A DNA stretch of 64,000 bases. Source: Bacillota bacterium. Its GTDB lineage: Bacteria; Bacillota; Clostridia; DSM-8532. A program made the translations under genes and the position numbers. The notes under the pieces were generated by a model, which saw only the letters and a program-made list of their open reading frames with translations, was not told the DNA's origin and ran no database searches. Below, piece by piece: positions 44,022 through 53,844 of this stretch. How positions within the stretch are numbered: position 1 is the stretch's first letter; each line of letters opens with the position of its first letter. The DNA is taken from the NCBI GenBank assembly GCA_023443745.1, contig JAEZTB010000002.1, positions 1 to 64,000 of the forward strand, read 5' to 3'.

Positions 44022-44417
44022 TCATTCTTTTGACTTTTTCTTCTTTAACAATTTAGCTTCGGCATCCCTTTTATTCTCAGCCACTCTGAATCTTACTATT
44101 TTGCTAATTAATTCGGAAGGTAAAGGCTTATTTAGCGGTAAATGGATGGAGCCTTTTGTACTTTTATATTCCGATAACTCCTCTATAAAGGCTTCAACCC
44201 CACTTGAGCCCGGATAAAAGCCAATATGATTTTTACATACCGCAAAATGCACCAGATTACCATGCAGCACAAAAGTAGGCATTCCCCAGCTTATTTTTTC
44301 CTCTGCTTCAGGAGCAGCCTCTTTTATAATTCTTCGCAGCTTGATCAGAATTTCCTGAATGTCCGGCGAATAAGTTAAAATATACTCATCAATAGATTTT
44401 ATTTTGTTTTCTTCCAT
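44022..44417 (-). CDS. DUF1801 protein (YdhG/Fra-like)
   Basis: A 131-residue DUF1801 protein. The start SIDEYILTYSPDIQEILIKLRRIIKEAAPEAEEKISWGMPTF-type pattern (SWGMPTF at about 42-48), FAVCKNHIGFYPG and SIHLPLNKPLP are typical. The Bacillus homologue is described as a frataxin-like iron chaperone, while other members have no known role. AGGAG precedes the ATG. It begins 9 bp after the DUF2461 gene and is followed by the tautomerase, so the three form one minus-strand unit. Confidence 0.88.
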   Translation of the reverse strand: MEENKIKSIDEYILTYSPDIQEILIKLRRIIKEAAPEAEEKISWGMPTFVLHGNLVHFAVCKNHIGFYPGSSGVEAFIEELSEYKSTKGSIHLPLNKPLPSELISKIVRFRVAENKRDAEAKLLKKKKSKE

Positions 44418-44426
44418 TCCTTACTC

Positions 44427-45098
44427 CTAGCATGATTCTACCCATAAAAGAAAATCGTATATGGGCTTTAGCTTCATATAGCTTTTTTTCAGTATTTCCG
44501 GCAGTTCCTTTGAAAATGCAAGATTAAAATCATTCTGAACACATTCAAAGAAAATATTCTTTCTGTCCAGCCAGGATCGGATATTTTCCGGCTGGTCGGG
44601 GAAACGGCTTTTTTTGTACATTTCTCCACCAATAATAAATTCGTTTTGGGATTCATAGCATTCCAATGCCTTTAAAAAAGCAGGATGCCCGCTTGTGATT
44701 AATTCCCGCATATTGGCCATTGATCCCGGCTCTGCACCATAGTAGCCTATACCGTAGCTAGAACCGCTCTGGTTTATTTCAAACCAAAAGCAGGGTGAGG
44801 ATGACATTTTAGATTTATCCCGCAAAAATACAAGCCAGACATTATCTCTATACAAGGTCTTGTCTTTTGTAAAGCGCGTGTCTCTTCGAACTCTTGAAAT
44901 AAGCTTTGAAGGAACAGTTAAGATCTGGCTGTCGATTTCCGCCATTACCGGAGATAATTCCTTGATCAGTTCTACAAACGGTTCATAAACCAATTCCCTG
45001 TATTTGTCTTTATGGCTGTCATACCAATCCTTGCTATTGTTCATTCTGTTTTCAAAAAGAAATTTCAATGCATCGATGGTTAATCCATCATAGCTCAT
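44427..45098 (-). CDS. DUF2461 family protein
   Basis: A 223-residue protein of the DUF2461 (TIGR02453) family. Typical segments: FLFENRMNNSKDWYDSHKD, the basic RVRRDTRFTKDKTLYRDNVW, and GYYGAEPGSM followed by the conserved long helix. No activity has been assigned to the family. GGAGG sits 5 bp before the ATG at 45098, so a start five codons earlier is rejected. First gene of the DUF2461-DUF1801-tautomerase unit. Confidence 0.88.
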   Translation of the reverse strand: MSYDGLTIDALKFLFENRMNNSKDWYDSHKDKYRELVYEPFVELIKELSPVMAEIDSQILTVPSKLISRVRRDTRFTKDKTLYRDNVWLVFLRDKSKMSSSPCFWFEINQSGSSYGIGYYGAEPGSMANMRELITSGHPAFLKALECYESQNEFIIGGEMYKKSRFPDQPENIRSWLDRKNIFFECVQNDFNLAFSKELPEILKKSYMKLKPIYDFLLWVESC

Positions 45099-45133
45099 AG
45101 CGTCCTCCATCATTTTGCTTTCATCTATTCTGT

Positions 45134-45219
45134 CTTATTACGAAGTAACAAGGCTCTGGGGTACCCACTCGAAATTTTAATTTTAGTTAGCGCCTAAAGG
45201 TAACAGGTCAGGTTCTTAT
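45134..45219 (+). repeat. Dispersed palindromic element, copy D
   Basis: First of two tandem copies (period 80 bp) upstream of the L,D-transpeptidase. The inner stem is imperfect, and the right arm carries the GCGCCTAAAGGTAACAGGT insert also seen in copy B. TTATTACGAAG is shared at the junction with copy E. Confidence 0.85.
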
Positions 45220-45290
45220 TACGAAGTAACAAGGTTCTGGGGCACCCGCTCGAAATTTTTAATTTCGTTAGCGGGTCAGGTTCTTATAAT
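45216..45290 (+). repeat. Dispersed palindromic element, copy E
   Basis: A short form with perfect stem ACCCGCT-CGAAATT / AATTTCG-TT-AGCGGGT. Relative to copy A the outer GTT/AAC pairs are GCT/AGC and the inner C-G pair is T-A, both compensated. Confidence 0.87.
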
Positions 45291-45356
45291 CTGAGCGTAA
45301 CAAATTGAATATATTTATGCAAGAGCAAAAAACCGATTGAAAGATAAGATACCGGA

Positions 45357-46070
45357 ATGTTTATTATTATTAAGAAGAAGAACCTGTTTTTGATTCTGGC
45401 ATTCCTCATTACATTTTCTCTTTTATTTGCCGGCAGCTCCGGCCTAATAATCAAACGGAAAAGTAATGCAAAGCACACAACAAATGATCTGCCGGAGTAT
45501 ATTATTCTAATTGAAATAGAGGACAAAAAGCTATATTTGTATGAAAACGGAAATTGCATCAAACAATATCCCATTGCTTCAGGTAAAACCGGATGGCCAT
45601 CCCCCATTGGAAAATGGAAGATTGTCAGCAAGGGGCACTGGGATGAAGAATTCGGCGGTCGCTGGATGGGTTTGAATGTCAGGTGGGGAAATTATGGCAT
45701 ACATGGGACATTAAAAGAAAGCTCCATTGGGCGATCTGCCAGCCATGGCTGTATCCGTATGTTTAACAGGGACATTAAGGAATTGTATGAGCTTGTCCCC
45801 ATTAATACTACGGTACTTATTAGGAACGGGCCTTTCGGGCCATTTGGAACAGGGTTCAGAAAATTAACACCCGGAGACAGAGGCGCAGACGTATTGGCTG
45901 TACAGACAAAGCTTAAAGAGCTTCATTACTTTAACGGGTACGAATCAGGTATCTATGAGGATGACTTAAAAGAAGCCTTAACTAAATTTCAGAAAGACCA
46001 TAAGCTTAAAATAAAGCATACCATTACTGTAGAAGATTATAACGCCATGGGTTTCAGTGAGTTCGAATAA
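45357..46070 (+). CDS. L,D-transpeptidase (YkuD) with peptidoglycan-binding domain
   Basis: A 237-residue cell-wall enzyme. The N-terminal membrane helix (residues 6-25) is a signal anchor. The YkuD domain (about 50-155) has the HGTLKESSIGRSASHGCIRM motif with catalytic His and Cys. A PG_binding_1 domain follows (about 168-232). It forms 3-3 peptide cross-links or exchanges D-amino acids; in Bacillus a relative acts in the spore coat or cortex. The ribosome site is weak. Two repeat elements occupy its upstream region. Confidence 0.94.
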   Translation: MFIIIKKKNLFLILAFLITFSLLFAGSSGLIIKRKSNAKHTTNDLPEYIILIEIEDKKLYLYENGNCIKQYPIASGKTGWPSPIGKWKIVSKGHWDEEFGGRWMGLNVRWGNYGIHGTLKESSIGRSASHGCIRMFNRDIKELYELVPINTTVLIRNGPFGPFGTGFRKLTPGDRGADVLAVQTKLKELHYFNGYESGIYEDDLKEALTKFQKDHKLKIKHTITVEDYNAMGFSEFE

Positions 46071-46132
46071 GTACACCCTCCCTTGCAGTCTTGCATATTA
46101 TGTAATAATAAGACATGCATTGGAGGTAAATT

Positions 46133-47719
46133 ATGAGTCTCACCCCCTTTATTGATGCCCTTCCTATTCCGAGGGTATTACAGCCTAAGGAAAGATGTAA
46201 AAATAGTACCTATTATGAAGTTAGGATGGAGCAATTTTTCCACCAGTTCCACAGCAGCCTTTCAGAAACGAAGGTATGGGGATATGAAGGACAAGTTCCC
46301 GGACCGACCATAGAAGTAGAACAAGGTGAAAGCGCCCATGTCATGTGGATGAACGACTTGCCTGACGAGCATTTTTTGCCGGTTGACCGGACTCTGCATG
46401 GTTCCGGTCACGGGCCCGAGGTAAGAACTGTTGTCCATCTGCACGGAGCAGAAGTTGAACCTGAGAGCGACGGCTATCCCGACGCCTGGTTTTCCCACGA
46501 TTTTGAGCAATGTGGTCCGCGTTTTACTCAAAAGGTTTATCATTACCCCAATAATCAACGGGCAACTGCACTCTGGTACCATGATCATGCCCTTGGCATC
46601 ACCCGCTTGAATGTATACGCAGGACTTGCCGGAATGTACATCATCCGCTCAGAGCAGGAGCGCGCACTGAATCTGCCTTCCGGTGTTTTCGAGATACCTT
46701 TGATTATTCAGGACAAGACCTTCAATGACGATGGTTCCCTTTTCTATCCTACTAATGTCCAAAATCCTCCACCCACTTTCCCCAATGTTTCAATTACTCC
46801 GGGTTTTTCAGGAGATACGATTATAGTAAACGGAAAGGCCTGGCCCTTCCTTGAAGTTGAGCAGAGAAAATACCGGTTCCGTATTCTGAACGCATCAAAC
46901 GAAAGATTCTATCGTATGAAGCTTTCATCGGGGCAGCAGTTCATACAGATCGGCTCGGACGGCGGCTTGCTCCAGAGACCTGTGCGATTGGATGAAATCA
47001 TAATAGCACCATCTGAACGTGTTGATGTCGTTGTCGATTTTACAGACCAGCCTGTGGGCACACAAATTACACTGACCAATACAGCCAAGACCCCCTTTGA
47101 CTTTGGTGCTGAGCCAGATCCGTCAACTGATGGACTTATCATGCAATTCAGGGTTAAGGAAAGACAACCGGGAACAACAGACACAAGCACCGTACCACAA
47201 TTCTTAAGTACCATCAGGAGAATCGAAGAATGTGACATAACCAAAACAAGGGACATTACTATTAATGTTACAACCGACGACTTCAATCGGCTCCTGTTTT
47301 TATTGAACAATCACGAATATATGGATGGCATTAAGGAGGATCCGGTCGTGGGTGAGGTGGAATCCTGGAGAATTATAAACACCGGACTTGGCGTACACCC
47401 CATTCATATACATCAGATTCAGTTTCAGATACTTGATCGAATACCCATCGATACAGCTGCGTTTAGTCAAACAGGCCAGTTAAGATTTACTAATGAGCCA
47501 GAGCCCCCTCCGGCAAACGAACGGGGATGGAAGGATGTGGTTCAGGCCTATCCTGGATTTGTGACACGTCTAATTATGCGTTTTGGCCCATATACAGGCA
47601 GATACGTGTACCACTGCCATATATTAGAGCACGAGGATCATGATATGATGCGTCCCTTTGATGTCACAAAAAAGAAGTGCAAAAAAGAATGCTATGAAGA
47701 AGAAAAGCACGGATGCTAA
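46133..47719 (+). CDS. CotA-like multicopper oxidase (laccase)
   Basis: A 528-residue three-cupredoxin oxidase. All four copper motifs are present: HLHGAEV (first), WYHDHALG, HPIHIHQIQF and YHCHILEHEDHDMM (with Cys and Met of the T1 copper). It oxidises phenolics or metals such as Mn(II) and reduces O2 to water. The protein lacks a signal peptide and resembles the Bacillus spore-coat laccase CotA, which makes brown pigment. In an anaerobe a spore-coat role fits best. The Cys/Lys/Glu-rich tail (CKKECYEEEKHGC) is unusual and may bind metal. AGGAGG is absent but TGGAGGT precedes the ATG. Confidence 0.95.
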   Translation: MSLTPFIDALPIPRVLQPKERCKNSTYYEVRMEQFFHQFHSSLSETKVWGYEGQVPGPTIEVEQGESAHVMWMNDLPDEHFLPVDRTLHGSGHGPEVRTVVHLHGAEVEPESDGYPDAWFSHDFEQCGPRFTQKVYHYPNNQRATALWYHDHALGITRLNVYAGLAGMYIIRSEQERALNLPSGVFEIPLIIQDKTFNDDGSLFYPTNVQNPPPTFPNVSITPGFSGDTIIVNGKAWPFLEVEQRKYRFRILNASNERFYRMKLSSGQQFIQIGSDGGLLQRPVRLDEIIIAPSERVDVVVDFTDQPVGTQITLTNTAKTPFDFGAEPDPSTDGLIMQFRVKERQPGTTDTSTVPQFLSTIRRIEECDITKTRDITINVTTDDFNRLLFLLNNHEYMDGIKEDPVVGEVESWRIINTGLGVHPIHIHQIQFQILDRIPIDTAAFSQTGQLRFTNEPEPPPANERGWKDVVQAYPGFVTRLIMRFGPYTGRYVYHCHILEHEDHDMMRPFDVTKKKCKKECYEEEKHGC

Positions 47720-47753
47720 AACATAATCTTTTGGTATAAGACGTATGTGCAAG

Positions 47754-47784
47754 GGAGGAACAGATTGAAAATCTGCTCCTCCTC
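47754..47784. terminator. Terminator between laccase and SLH genes
   Basis: GGAGGAACAGATT / ATCTGCTCCTCC stem with GAAA loop between convergent genes. Confidence 0.8.
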
Positions 47785-47799
47785 TTTGAATTCCCTTCT

Positions 47800-50700
47800 T
47801 TATTGATATTTGTTGTATATCTTGTAAAGGAATACCGCCGCTGACGCTCTTGTGGTTTTGCCCCCGGGATTGACTTCATTACCGTCTCCTACTATCAGCC
47901 CTTCCTTAACAACCGTGGCCACGCTGTCTATGGCATATGGCGCAATAAGCGATTTATCGGAAAACTGATCCAGATCGGAAGCCGTCCCCGGAATCGTAAG
48001 CTTATTGAGCATTCTTAATGCCCGCTCGGTCAGAACCATCATATCCTGCCTAGTAATACTTGCATTGGGGCTGAATTTATTGTTGCCAGTGCCATAGGTA
48101 ATGCCTAGTTTTTTGGCTATAGCCAGTTCTTTATAGTAATAGGCATCGCTTTTTATGTCGTCAAAGTTTTCATCAGTTTTTGTTTCTACACCTATTGTTC
48201 TTACAAGGAAGCAAAGGAAATCTGCCCTGGTAATATTGGATTCAGGGGCGTACTCATCTTCAACTGTCCCCTTCAAAATACCCTTGGACGCCAGCACCTC
48301 AATAGGTTTCTTTGCCCACGCCACACTATCCAAGTCTTTGAAGGACTCTTTGACATAGACCACAGCAAAGCTGCTGAAATGGGTGGTTGTGAAGGTTACT
48401 GTTCCGGTTTCCGGGTTGTAGCGGCCATTGGGTATAGGAACTGCATTTCCGGTGCCATCAATGTACCACACCGTTATGTGTTCCGGATCTTTAAGTTCCT
48501 CCGGCGTAGGTTTATAAGGTATGCTTACCGTGACAGGGGCCGCTTCATTGCTCCATGTATAAGGCTTTCCATCCACCATTAAGGAAAACTGAATGACCGG
48601 CCTGCCGCCAATTTGGTTTCTTATTGAATGGTCAACAACCGGTAAAATTGCCTGTGCAATGGTAAGGATTATATTTTGCGTATCTCCTATAGTCCCCTGA
48701 ATCAGCATACCACTGGGCAGGATGAGTTCTGCAATATCTGTCTTTATTTCATGGGTTTGTTGGATATCATCGGATAGCATAATCCTTACAGGCAATGTAA
48801 ACGCATATACCTTGGGACTTGTACCGCTATCGTCCCCGTCTGAATGGCCGTTTGAAGACCTGTAGGGTGTTACGGCATTGGATGGTTCAGATTCAGCCCC
48901 ATTTCCTGCAAGATTTACAGCTTTTACTGTGAAGGTATAAGAGATACCGTTTGTCAGGCCTTTTACAATGATACAAGTATCGGAGCCCGGTGCGGTAATG
49001 CCTCCGGGACTTGATGTCACCACATAGCCGATTACCGGGCTTCCACCGTCGTCAGCAGGTGCTGTAAAGCTCACGGTCGCCTGGCCATCGCCGGCTGTTG
49101 CTGTAATATGGGTGGGTGTTCCCGGTATTGTTCTTGGCATGGTGTTACCATGAGCTGAATGGGTTATCCGGGCTTCCGCATCCAGGGCTTTTACGGTAAA
49201 GGTATAGGATACACCGTTAGTCAACCCGGTAATGGTACATCCATATACATTATCAGTTATGACTAGGCCTTCTCCGACGTAATGGCCTTCACTGTCATAG
49301 ATCGGGTACGATACTGTCCCGGGAATAGCCACCCAGGTCAGCGTAATCTCTCGATCACCGGGTATAGCGGTTATTATAAATGAATCCGGCTCCAAAATGG
49401 TATATTGTTTTGTCATTATGCCGCTGTCAGCCATTCCTGTCTTAACTGCAAAGGCTTTAATTGTAATGCTTGTTCCAGGTGTTCCGGTAATCATAATAGG
49501 GTTTATATAGAGGCTGTCACCGGTTGTGGGCATGCTGCCGTCCAATGTATAATAAATGGCATCTGCGCTTGTAACAGTCAAGGTAACACCCGTACCCGAA
49601 AGCAAGAAATCTTCCGTTGGATGAGCCATAGGTGTAGCAACAGTTCCTGCCGGTATGATATTGCCTGTGGTTGAGGCCACTACACCGGTAAGCCAGTAGT
49701 TCTCCGAATCCGCGCCTACCAGCTCCAGGCCAGTTACACTGACAAGTTTATTGTTTTCAACATTTTCATCGGAGAATACCGCGCTTGCTGCAGGAATATT
49801 TACATAGACTTCATCTCCCGCGACCTTCCAGCTTAATGTAATACCGGCTATAGCAGCACATACAGTACCGTCATAAACCTTATCGCTGATGACAATATGG
49901 CTCACGGCAATTTCCCTTTTTTCTATTCCAGCAGTAAGGACCGGTTGAATCAGCCTATAGTACAAGGCATCCTCACCCTCAAGGGTATACCCGCTTACCG
50001 TAACGACTTTATCCGCTCCCACCTTTTTATCTGCAAATTGACCTGTTGCAGTGCTTGTATCAAGCACCACAGCATCACCGGTAACAACGCCTCCTACAAG
50101 CGTCCCCCCTGTTACCTCTGCATGGGTTGTTCCATCATAGACTTTATTGTTGGCAGTGGCTCCGCTAACGCTCAGATTTTTGGGTGCCACATTTAAAATC
50201 AAATCGGTGTTTATAGGCTCGTAAACACTGGTCCCTGCTTTGGACACTGTGATGATGCTTTCTCCGACACCCACTGCAGTGACCTCTCCACTGTTGGCAT
50301 CTACACTGACCGATGTTCCTGATGTGACCATAAAGCTTACCGCTCCGGCTCCACTGCCTCCTGATACATTAAGAGCAAAGGCATCGCCATAAATAATGTT
50401 GGCAGGTTTTCCGCTTACGGTAAGTCCTGCCTGATTAAGCTTTTTGACGGCATAATCGGCTAGTTGACCTGTTGTTGCACTGTAATTGATATCACCGCTG
50501 TATTGTGCGGACAGGTCGTGGATCCCTTCAGGCACGTCGAGCCAGACAAAAACAGCTTGGCCGCTTGCGTCACATAGACCTGAGCCCAGCAGCTCATCAC
50601 CATTGTAAAAGCTCACCGAACCACCGGGGATTGAACCACCGGACACACCGGAAATGCTTGCCGTCAGATTAACCGTATCTCCCGGTACCGCCTCTGTCTC

Positions 50701-52704
50701 AGGCATAGCACTCAATTGAACGGTTGGAGTCTTTTTTAAAATTTGGGCTGTTGTTGATAGATCCAAAATCTCTGAGACTATTTGATATTTAGATGCATAG
50801 GCTCCGCTTAAAGCGATGTCTGTCAGCTTAACATGCTTATTTTCCCCTGCATCGGGATTAGTAAAGACTGCCGTTGCCCTGGCTGTGACGGCATCAACGC
50901 CTATAAGGCCTGAAAGGCTGATGCCTGTAATCTCTGCATGAGCTGTTCCATCATAGGTCTTATCCTTGATGGCGACGCCGCTGACACTTAGGCTCTTAGG
51001 CGCCATATGTATAGTCACAACCTTATTGTTTGAATGATAAAAATCGGTGCTGTCTTCATAGAGTGCATAAAAGGCATTATCGCCGACTGTCATATGATTG
51101 ATGATATTAACCGTTCCCGCTGCGATTCCGCTGCTATTGACATTGACCGTTTCAATCAGATTGCTTGAATTGGTGCTTGTTCCTCTGTAGAATTTAACGG
51201 TTCCCGTTGTCACCGGCTTACCCTGACCGTCTGTCACGGCAGTCGTAAGGAAATGGCTGGAAGCGCCGTATGTCAAGGATGTAGCAGTACCCGAAAAGTC
51301 AGTATGGCTGGCATTGATCAAAGTCAGGTACGGTTTGCCGTCAAGGGTTCTCTTAACTAATACAAAACGAGGGTCCCCCGATACCAATTTGTCTGTTGCT
51401 ATGCTAGCATTAGCCAGATAAATGAGCTTGCTCCTGAAGGAAAAAGCTGCACCCTCAAAGGGAAGAACCGTTATGGGGGTTGAACCGCCGAAGCTGTTGC
51501 TGTTGAGTTTGACACTGTATTCAATACCGCCATGGTCAACAGGAGATGGAATTCGAAGAATGTTTTTAACACCGGTTCCGGTAATTTGTCCCGACAAATT
51601 CAGTCCATTGGATTCAGTTATGTCCAGATTGCCATTATCCCAATTCAAATTGGCAGCTGTAAGGCTTCTCACCTTTAAGGTACTGCCGTTTTTAATACTG
51701 ATATTTTTGACATTGCTGATGCTGTTGCTTCCTAAATCAACATCCCCAAGGATATTAAGCTGTGAATTTACGTCATGGATCCCCATAAAGTCAATGTCCT
51801 CAAACAGCACTCCTGTCCCAAGGGAGATTGCTACCGGTCGTTGCTCATAATAGGGATAATCCGGATGGAGTCGATAATTATTATAAACGTTAAAATCTCC
51901 CCCCGTACCTGTATGAGCCAGCCTGATATTTTTTATAGTCACATCACCTTGCGGAGTAAAATTGCCATTATTCACAGTTAACGTGTGAACACCGCCACTT
52001 TTCCTGGCCCCCGAAAGGGTAAATGGAACATAGGGCAACTTTACATCGCCGTCTATGACGATATCCTTTAATATATGAATCTCATATCCTGAATTGGTGA
52101 TTGCCGCTACAGCGGCTTCAAAGGTGGAATAATAGGTGGAGTTGCCGTTATAGATCAGTTCTGCTTCGTTGTCTAATTCAACGGGGTTGCCTGTATAGGT
52201 ACCGTTATTCAAAAAATCGCCCGAGCTGATAATCCTTCCCTCATTGTTGATGGTGGCGCTGGCGTTGCTCTGAATTTTGCCAGTATTTCTGATAGTTCCC
52301 CCGGGCTTATTGTTAAGGATTCCGGCACTCATATAATATCTCCCGTAATTATTAAAGGTACCATAGTTATTGATCACCCCGCCATTTTGAGTATCAAGGC
52401 CTTGGTGATAGTTTATGATTGTTCCATAATTATTGATGATACAGTTAATGGTGACATAAGGTCCGACATTAAGAAACGTTACGGTGGTTCCCGCGGGTAT
52501 TGTCATAACGTAGGCAGGGTCAGTAAAATCCTGGATAATACCACCCCCCTCAAAAGACACTTTTATATTTGTCATGCCGTCTTCAAGAGCCCAAATTAAA
52601 TTATTCGGATAGCTTACAGTATATTCACTTGCCGTTACTGCTACAGGAGTGGTAAAACTCATTACAATGATCACTAGAATCAATAAAAAGGCTTTTAGTT
52701 TCAT
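47800..52704 (-). CDS. Giant S-layer-homology surface protein
   Basis: A 1634-residue secreted protein. After a signal peptide (1-26) comes a beta-helix-like region rich in INNYGT repeats (about 85-180) and a pectin-lyase-like stretch. Then follow bacterial Ig-like domains (about 460-560, 660-755 and 758-840), YDG repeats (KTYDGTAHAE, KVYDGTTHAE, KVYDGTVCAA at about 571, 850 and 940), a chitobiase-type domain (about 1028-1100), two fibronectin III domains (about 1105-1280) and three SLH modules (about 1455-1634). SLH modules bind pyruvylated secondary wall polymers, so it sits on the cell surface, probably for adhesion or matrix binding. GGGAGG precedes the ATG. The HK/RR pair lies upstream. 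Confidence 0.93.
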   Translation of the reverse strand: MKLKAFLLILVIIVMSFTTPVAVTASEYTVSYPNNLIWALEDGMTNIKVSFEGGGIIQDFTDPAYVMTIPAGTTVTFLNVGPYVTINCIINNYGTIINYHQGLDTQNGGVINNYGTFNNYGRYYMSAGILNNKPGGTIRNTGKIQSNASATINNEGRIISSGDFLNNGTYTGNPVELDNEAELIYNGNSTYYSTFEAAVAAITNSGYEIHILKDIVIDGDVKLPYVPFTLSGARKSGGVHTLTVNNGNFTPQGDVTIKNIRLAHTGTGGDFNVYNNYRLHPDYPYYEQRPVAISLGTGVLFEDIDFMGIHDVNSQLNILGDVDLGSNSISNVKNISIKNGSTLKVRSLTAANLNWDNGNLDITESNGLNLSGQITGTGVKNILRIPSPVDHGGIEYSVKLNSNSFGGSTPITVLPFEGAAFSFRSKLIYLANASIATDKLVSGDPRFVLVKRTLDGKPYLTLINASHTDFSGTATSLTYGASSHFLTTAVTDGQGKPVTTGTVKFYRGTSTNSSNLIETVNVNSSGIAAGTVNIINHMTVGDNAFYALYEDSTDFYHSNNKVVTIHMAPKSLSVSGVAIKDKTYDGTAHAEITGISLSGLIGVDAVTARATAVFTNPDAGENKHVKLTDIALSGAYASKYQIVSEILDLSTTAQILKKTPTVQLSAMPETEAVPGDTVNLTASISGVSGGSIPGGSVSFYNGDELLGSGLCDASGQAVFVWLDVPEGIHDLSAQYSGDINYSATTGQLADYAVKKLNQAGLTVSGKPANIIYGDAFALNVSGGSGAGAVSFMVTSGTSVSVDANSGEVTAVGVGESIITVSKAGTSVYEPINTDLILNVAPKNLSVSGATANNKVYDGTTHAEVTGGTLVGGVVTGDAVVLDTSTATGQFADKKVGADKVVTVSGYTLEGEDALYYRLIQPVLTAGIEKREIAVSHIVISDKVYDGTVCAAIAGITLSWKVAGDEVYVNIPAASAVFSDENVENNKLVSVTGLELVGADSENYWLTGVVASTTGNIIPAGTVATPMAHPTEDFLLSGTGVTLTVTSADAIYYTLDGSMPTTGDSLYINPIMITGTPGTSITIKAFAVKTGMADSGIMTKQYTILEPDSFIITAIPGDREITLTWVAIPGTVSYPIYDSEGHYVGEGLVITDNVYGCTITGLTNGVSYTFTVKALDAEARITHSAHGNTMPRTIPGTPTHITATAGDGQATVSFTAPADDGGSPVIGYVVTSSPGGITAPGSDTCIIVKGLTNGISYTFTVKAVNLAGNGAESEPSNAVTPYRSSNGHSDGDDSGTSPKVYAFTLPVRIMLSDDIQQTHEIKTDIAELILPSGMLIQGTIGDTQNIILTIAQAILPVVDHSIRNQIGGRPVIQFSLMVDGKPYTWSNEAAPVTVSIPYKPTPEELKDPEHITVWYIDGTGNAVPIPNGRYNPETGTVTFTTTHFSSFAVVYVKESFKDLDSVAWAKKPIEVLASKGILKGTVEDEYAPESNITRADFLCFLVRTIGVETKTDENFDDIKSDAYYYKELAIAKKLGITYGTGNNKFSPNASITRQDMMVLTERALRMLNKLTIPGTASDLDQFSDKSLIAPYAIDSVATVVKEGLIVGDGNEVNPGGKTTRASAAVFLYKIYNKYQ

Positions 52705-52744
52705 TACTTATTCCTCCCTGGTGAAAGGTCTAGAATAAAAAATT

Positions 52745-52780
52745 GACCATAGTCAGTGACTGTGGTAACTGACTATGGTC
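52745..52780 (-). terminator. Terminator after the sensor kinase gene
   Basis: A perfect 13-bp stem GACCATAGTCAGT / ACTGACTATGGTC followed on the minus strand by AATTTTTTATT, 36 bp past the kinase stop codon. Confidence 0.92.
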
Positions 52781-52815
52781 ATTATACGATATTTATTCTT
52801 TTTTCGTCAATATAG

Positions 52816-53844
52816 TTAAGAATATGGAGCCTTTTGCAGCCTGACGATAAAGGTTGAGCCTTGCCCGACTTTACTTTCCACTGCCATTTCACCTTTGCAC
52901 AGCTCTGTAATTCGTTTGGCGATTGAAAGCCCGAGACCGTTGCCGCGTGATCCGTGGGATTGATCACCCTGATAGAATTTATCAAAAATATGCTTCAGTG
53001 TATAATCATCCATACCGGGGCCGTCATCACTAATTTTAAACTCAATATGATGCTCCGCCTCATGAAGTCCTATGGCTATATGTCCGTTATCAAGGGTATA
53101 TTTAATAGCATTATCTATGAGGTTTATCCAAAGATGTGAGAGCATCTCCGAATCGGCTTGAATTTTTATAGGTTCCAGGTCAAGATCGATTTCAATGTTT
53201 TTCTTACACCATTGCTTTTCAAGAAGTATGGTACAATTACGAATTTGTTCATCCAGTTCATATTCTGTTTGGTCTGCTGTAAACTGCTGATTTTCAAATT
53301 TGGTAAGGAGCAGAACATTGGCCGACATATTGGCCAGCCTTTCAGATTCGCTAACAATAATGTCTGTGTATTCTTTTCTTTTTTCATCTGAAAGATCACT
53401 ATTTTGAAGCTGTTTGGCAAATCCCCGGATGGAAACAATGGGCGTTTTGAATTCATGGGAAAAATGATTGATAAAATCATTGCGGAACATTTCTATACTG
53501 CCGAGTTCCTCTGCCATATGATTAAAATTTCTAAACAAATCCGCTATTTCCGACTCACCGTCTATCTCTTTTACACGGACGCTGAAATCTCCCGTGGACA
53601 TGACCTTGGTAGCCTTAATCAATTCATTCAGGGGTTCTAAGAATATCTCACTGGCTACGGCCGTAATTGTTGTTCCGATAACACTACTGATAAGCAGTAT
53701 GATAATGGGGGAAAAAATCGGTGCGGAGACCGGAAAAACAGCTCGTAAAAAGATAAAGCATGCGCCTGTCAATACACCTGCGGTTATCATAATGTAAAAT
53801 ATAAAGGATATCATGGCCATATTGAGTGACTTTGCTCTGTTCAT
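52816..53844 (-). CDS. Membrane sensor histidine kinase
   Basis: A 342-residue kinase with two membrane helices (about 9-33 and 40-62) and a very short outer loop, a HAMP domain (about 63-115), the H-box FSHEFKTPIVSIRGFA with the phosphorylated His near residue 146, and the HATPase with N box NLIDNAIKYT, SDDGPGM and GLGLSIAKRI. It partners the OmpR-type regulator whose gene overlaps its start by 4 bp (ATGA). The short loop suggests a membrane-derived signal; the signal is unknown. The SLH gene lies downstream across a strong terminator. Confidence 0.94.
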   Translation of the reverse strand: MNRAKSLNMAMISFIFYIMITAGVLTGACFIFLRAVFPVSAPIFSPIIILLISSVIGTTITAVASEIFLEPLNELIKATKVMSTGDFSVRVKEIDGESEIADLFRNFNHMAEELGSIEMFRNDFINHFSHEFKTPIVSIRGFAKQLQNSDLSDEKRKEYTDIIVSESERLANMSANVLLLTKFENQQFTADQTEYELDEQIRNCTILLEKQWCKKNIEIDLDLEPIKIQADSEMLSHLWINLIDNAIKYTLDNGHIAIGLHEAEHHIEFKISDDGPGMDDYTLKHIFDKFYQGDQSHGSRGNGLGLSIAKRITELCKGEMAVESKVGQGSTFIVRLQKAPYS

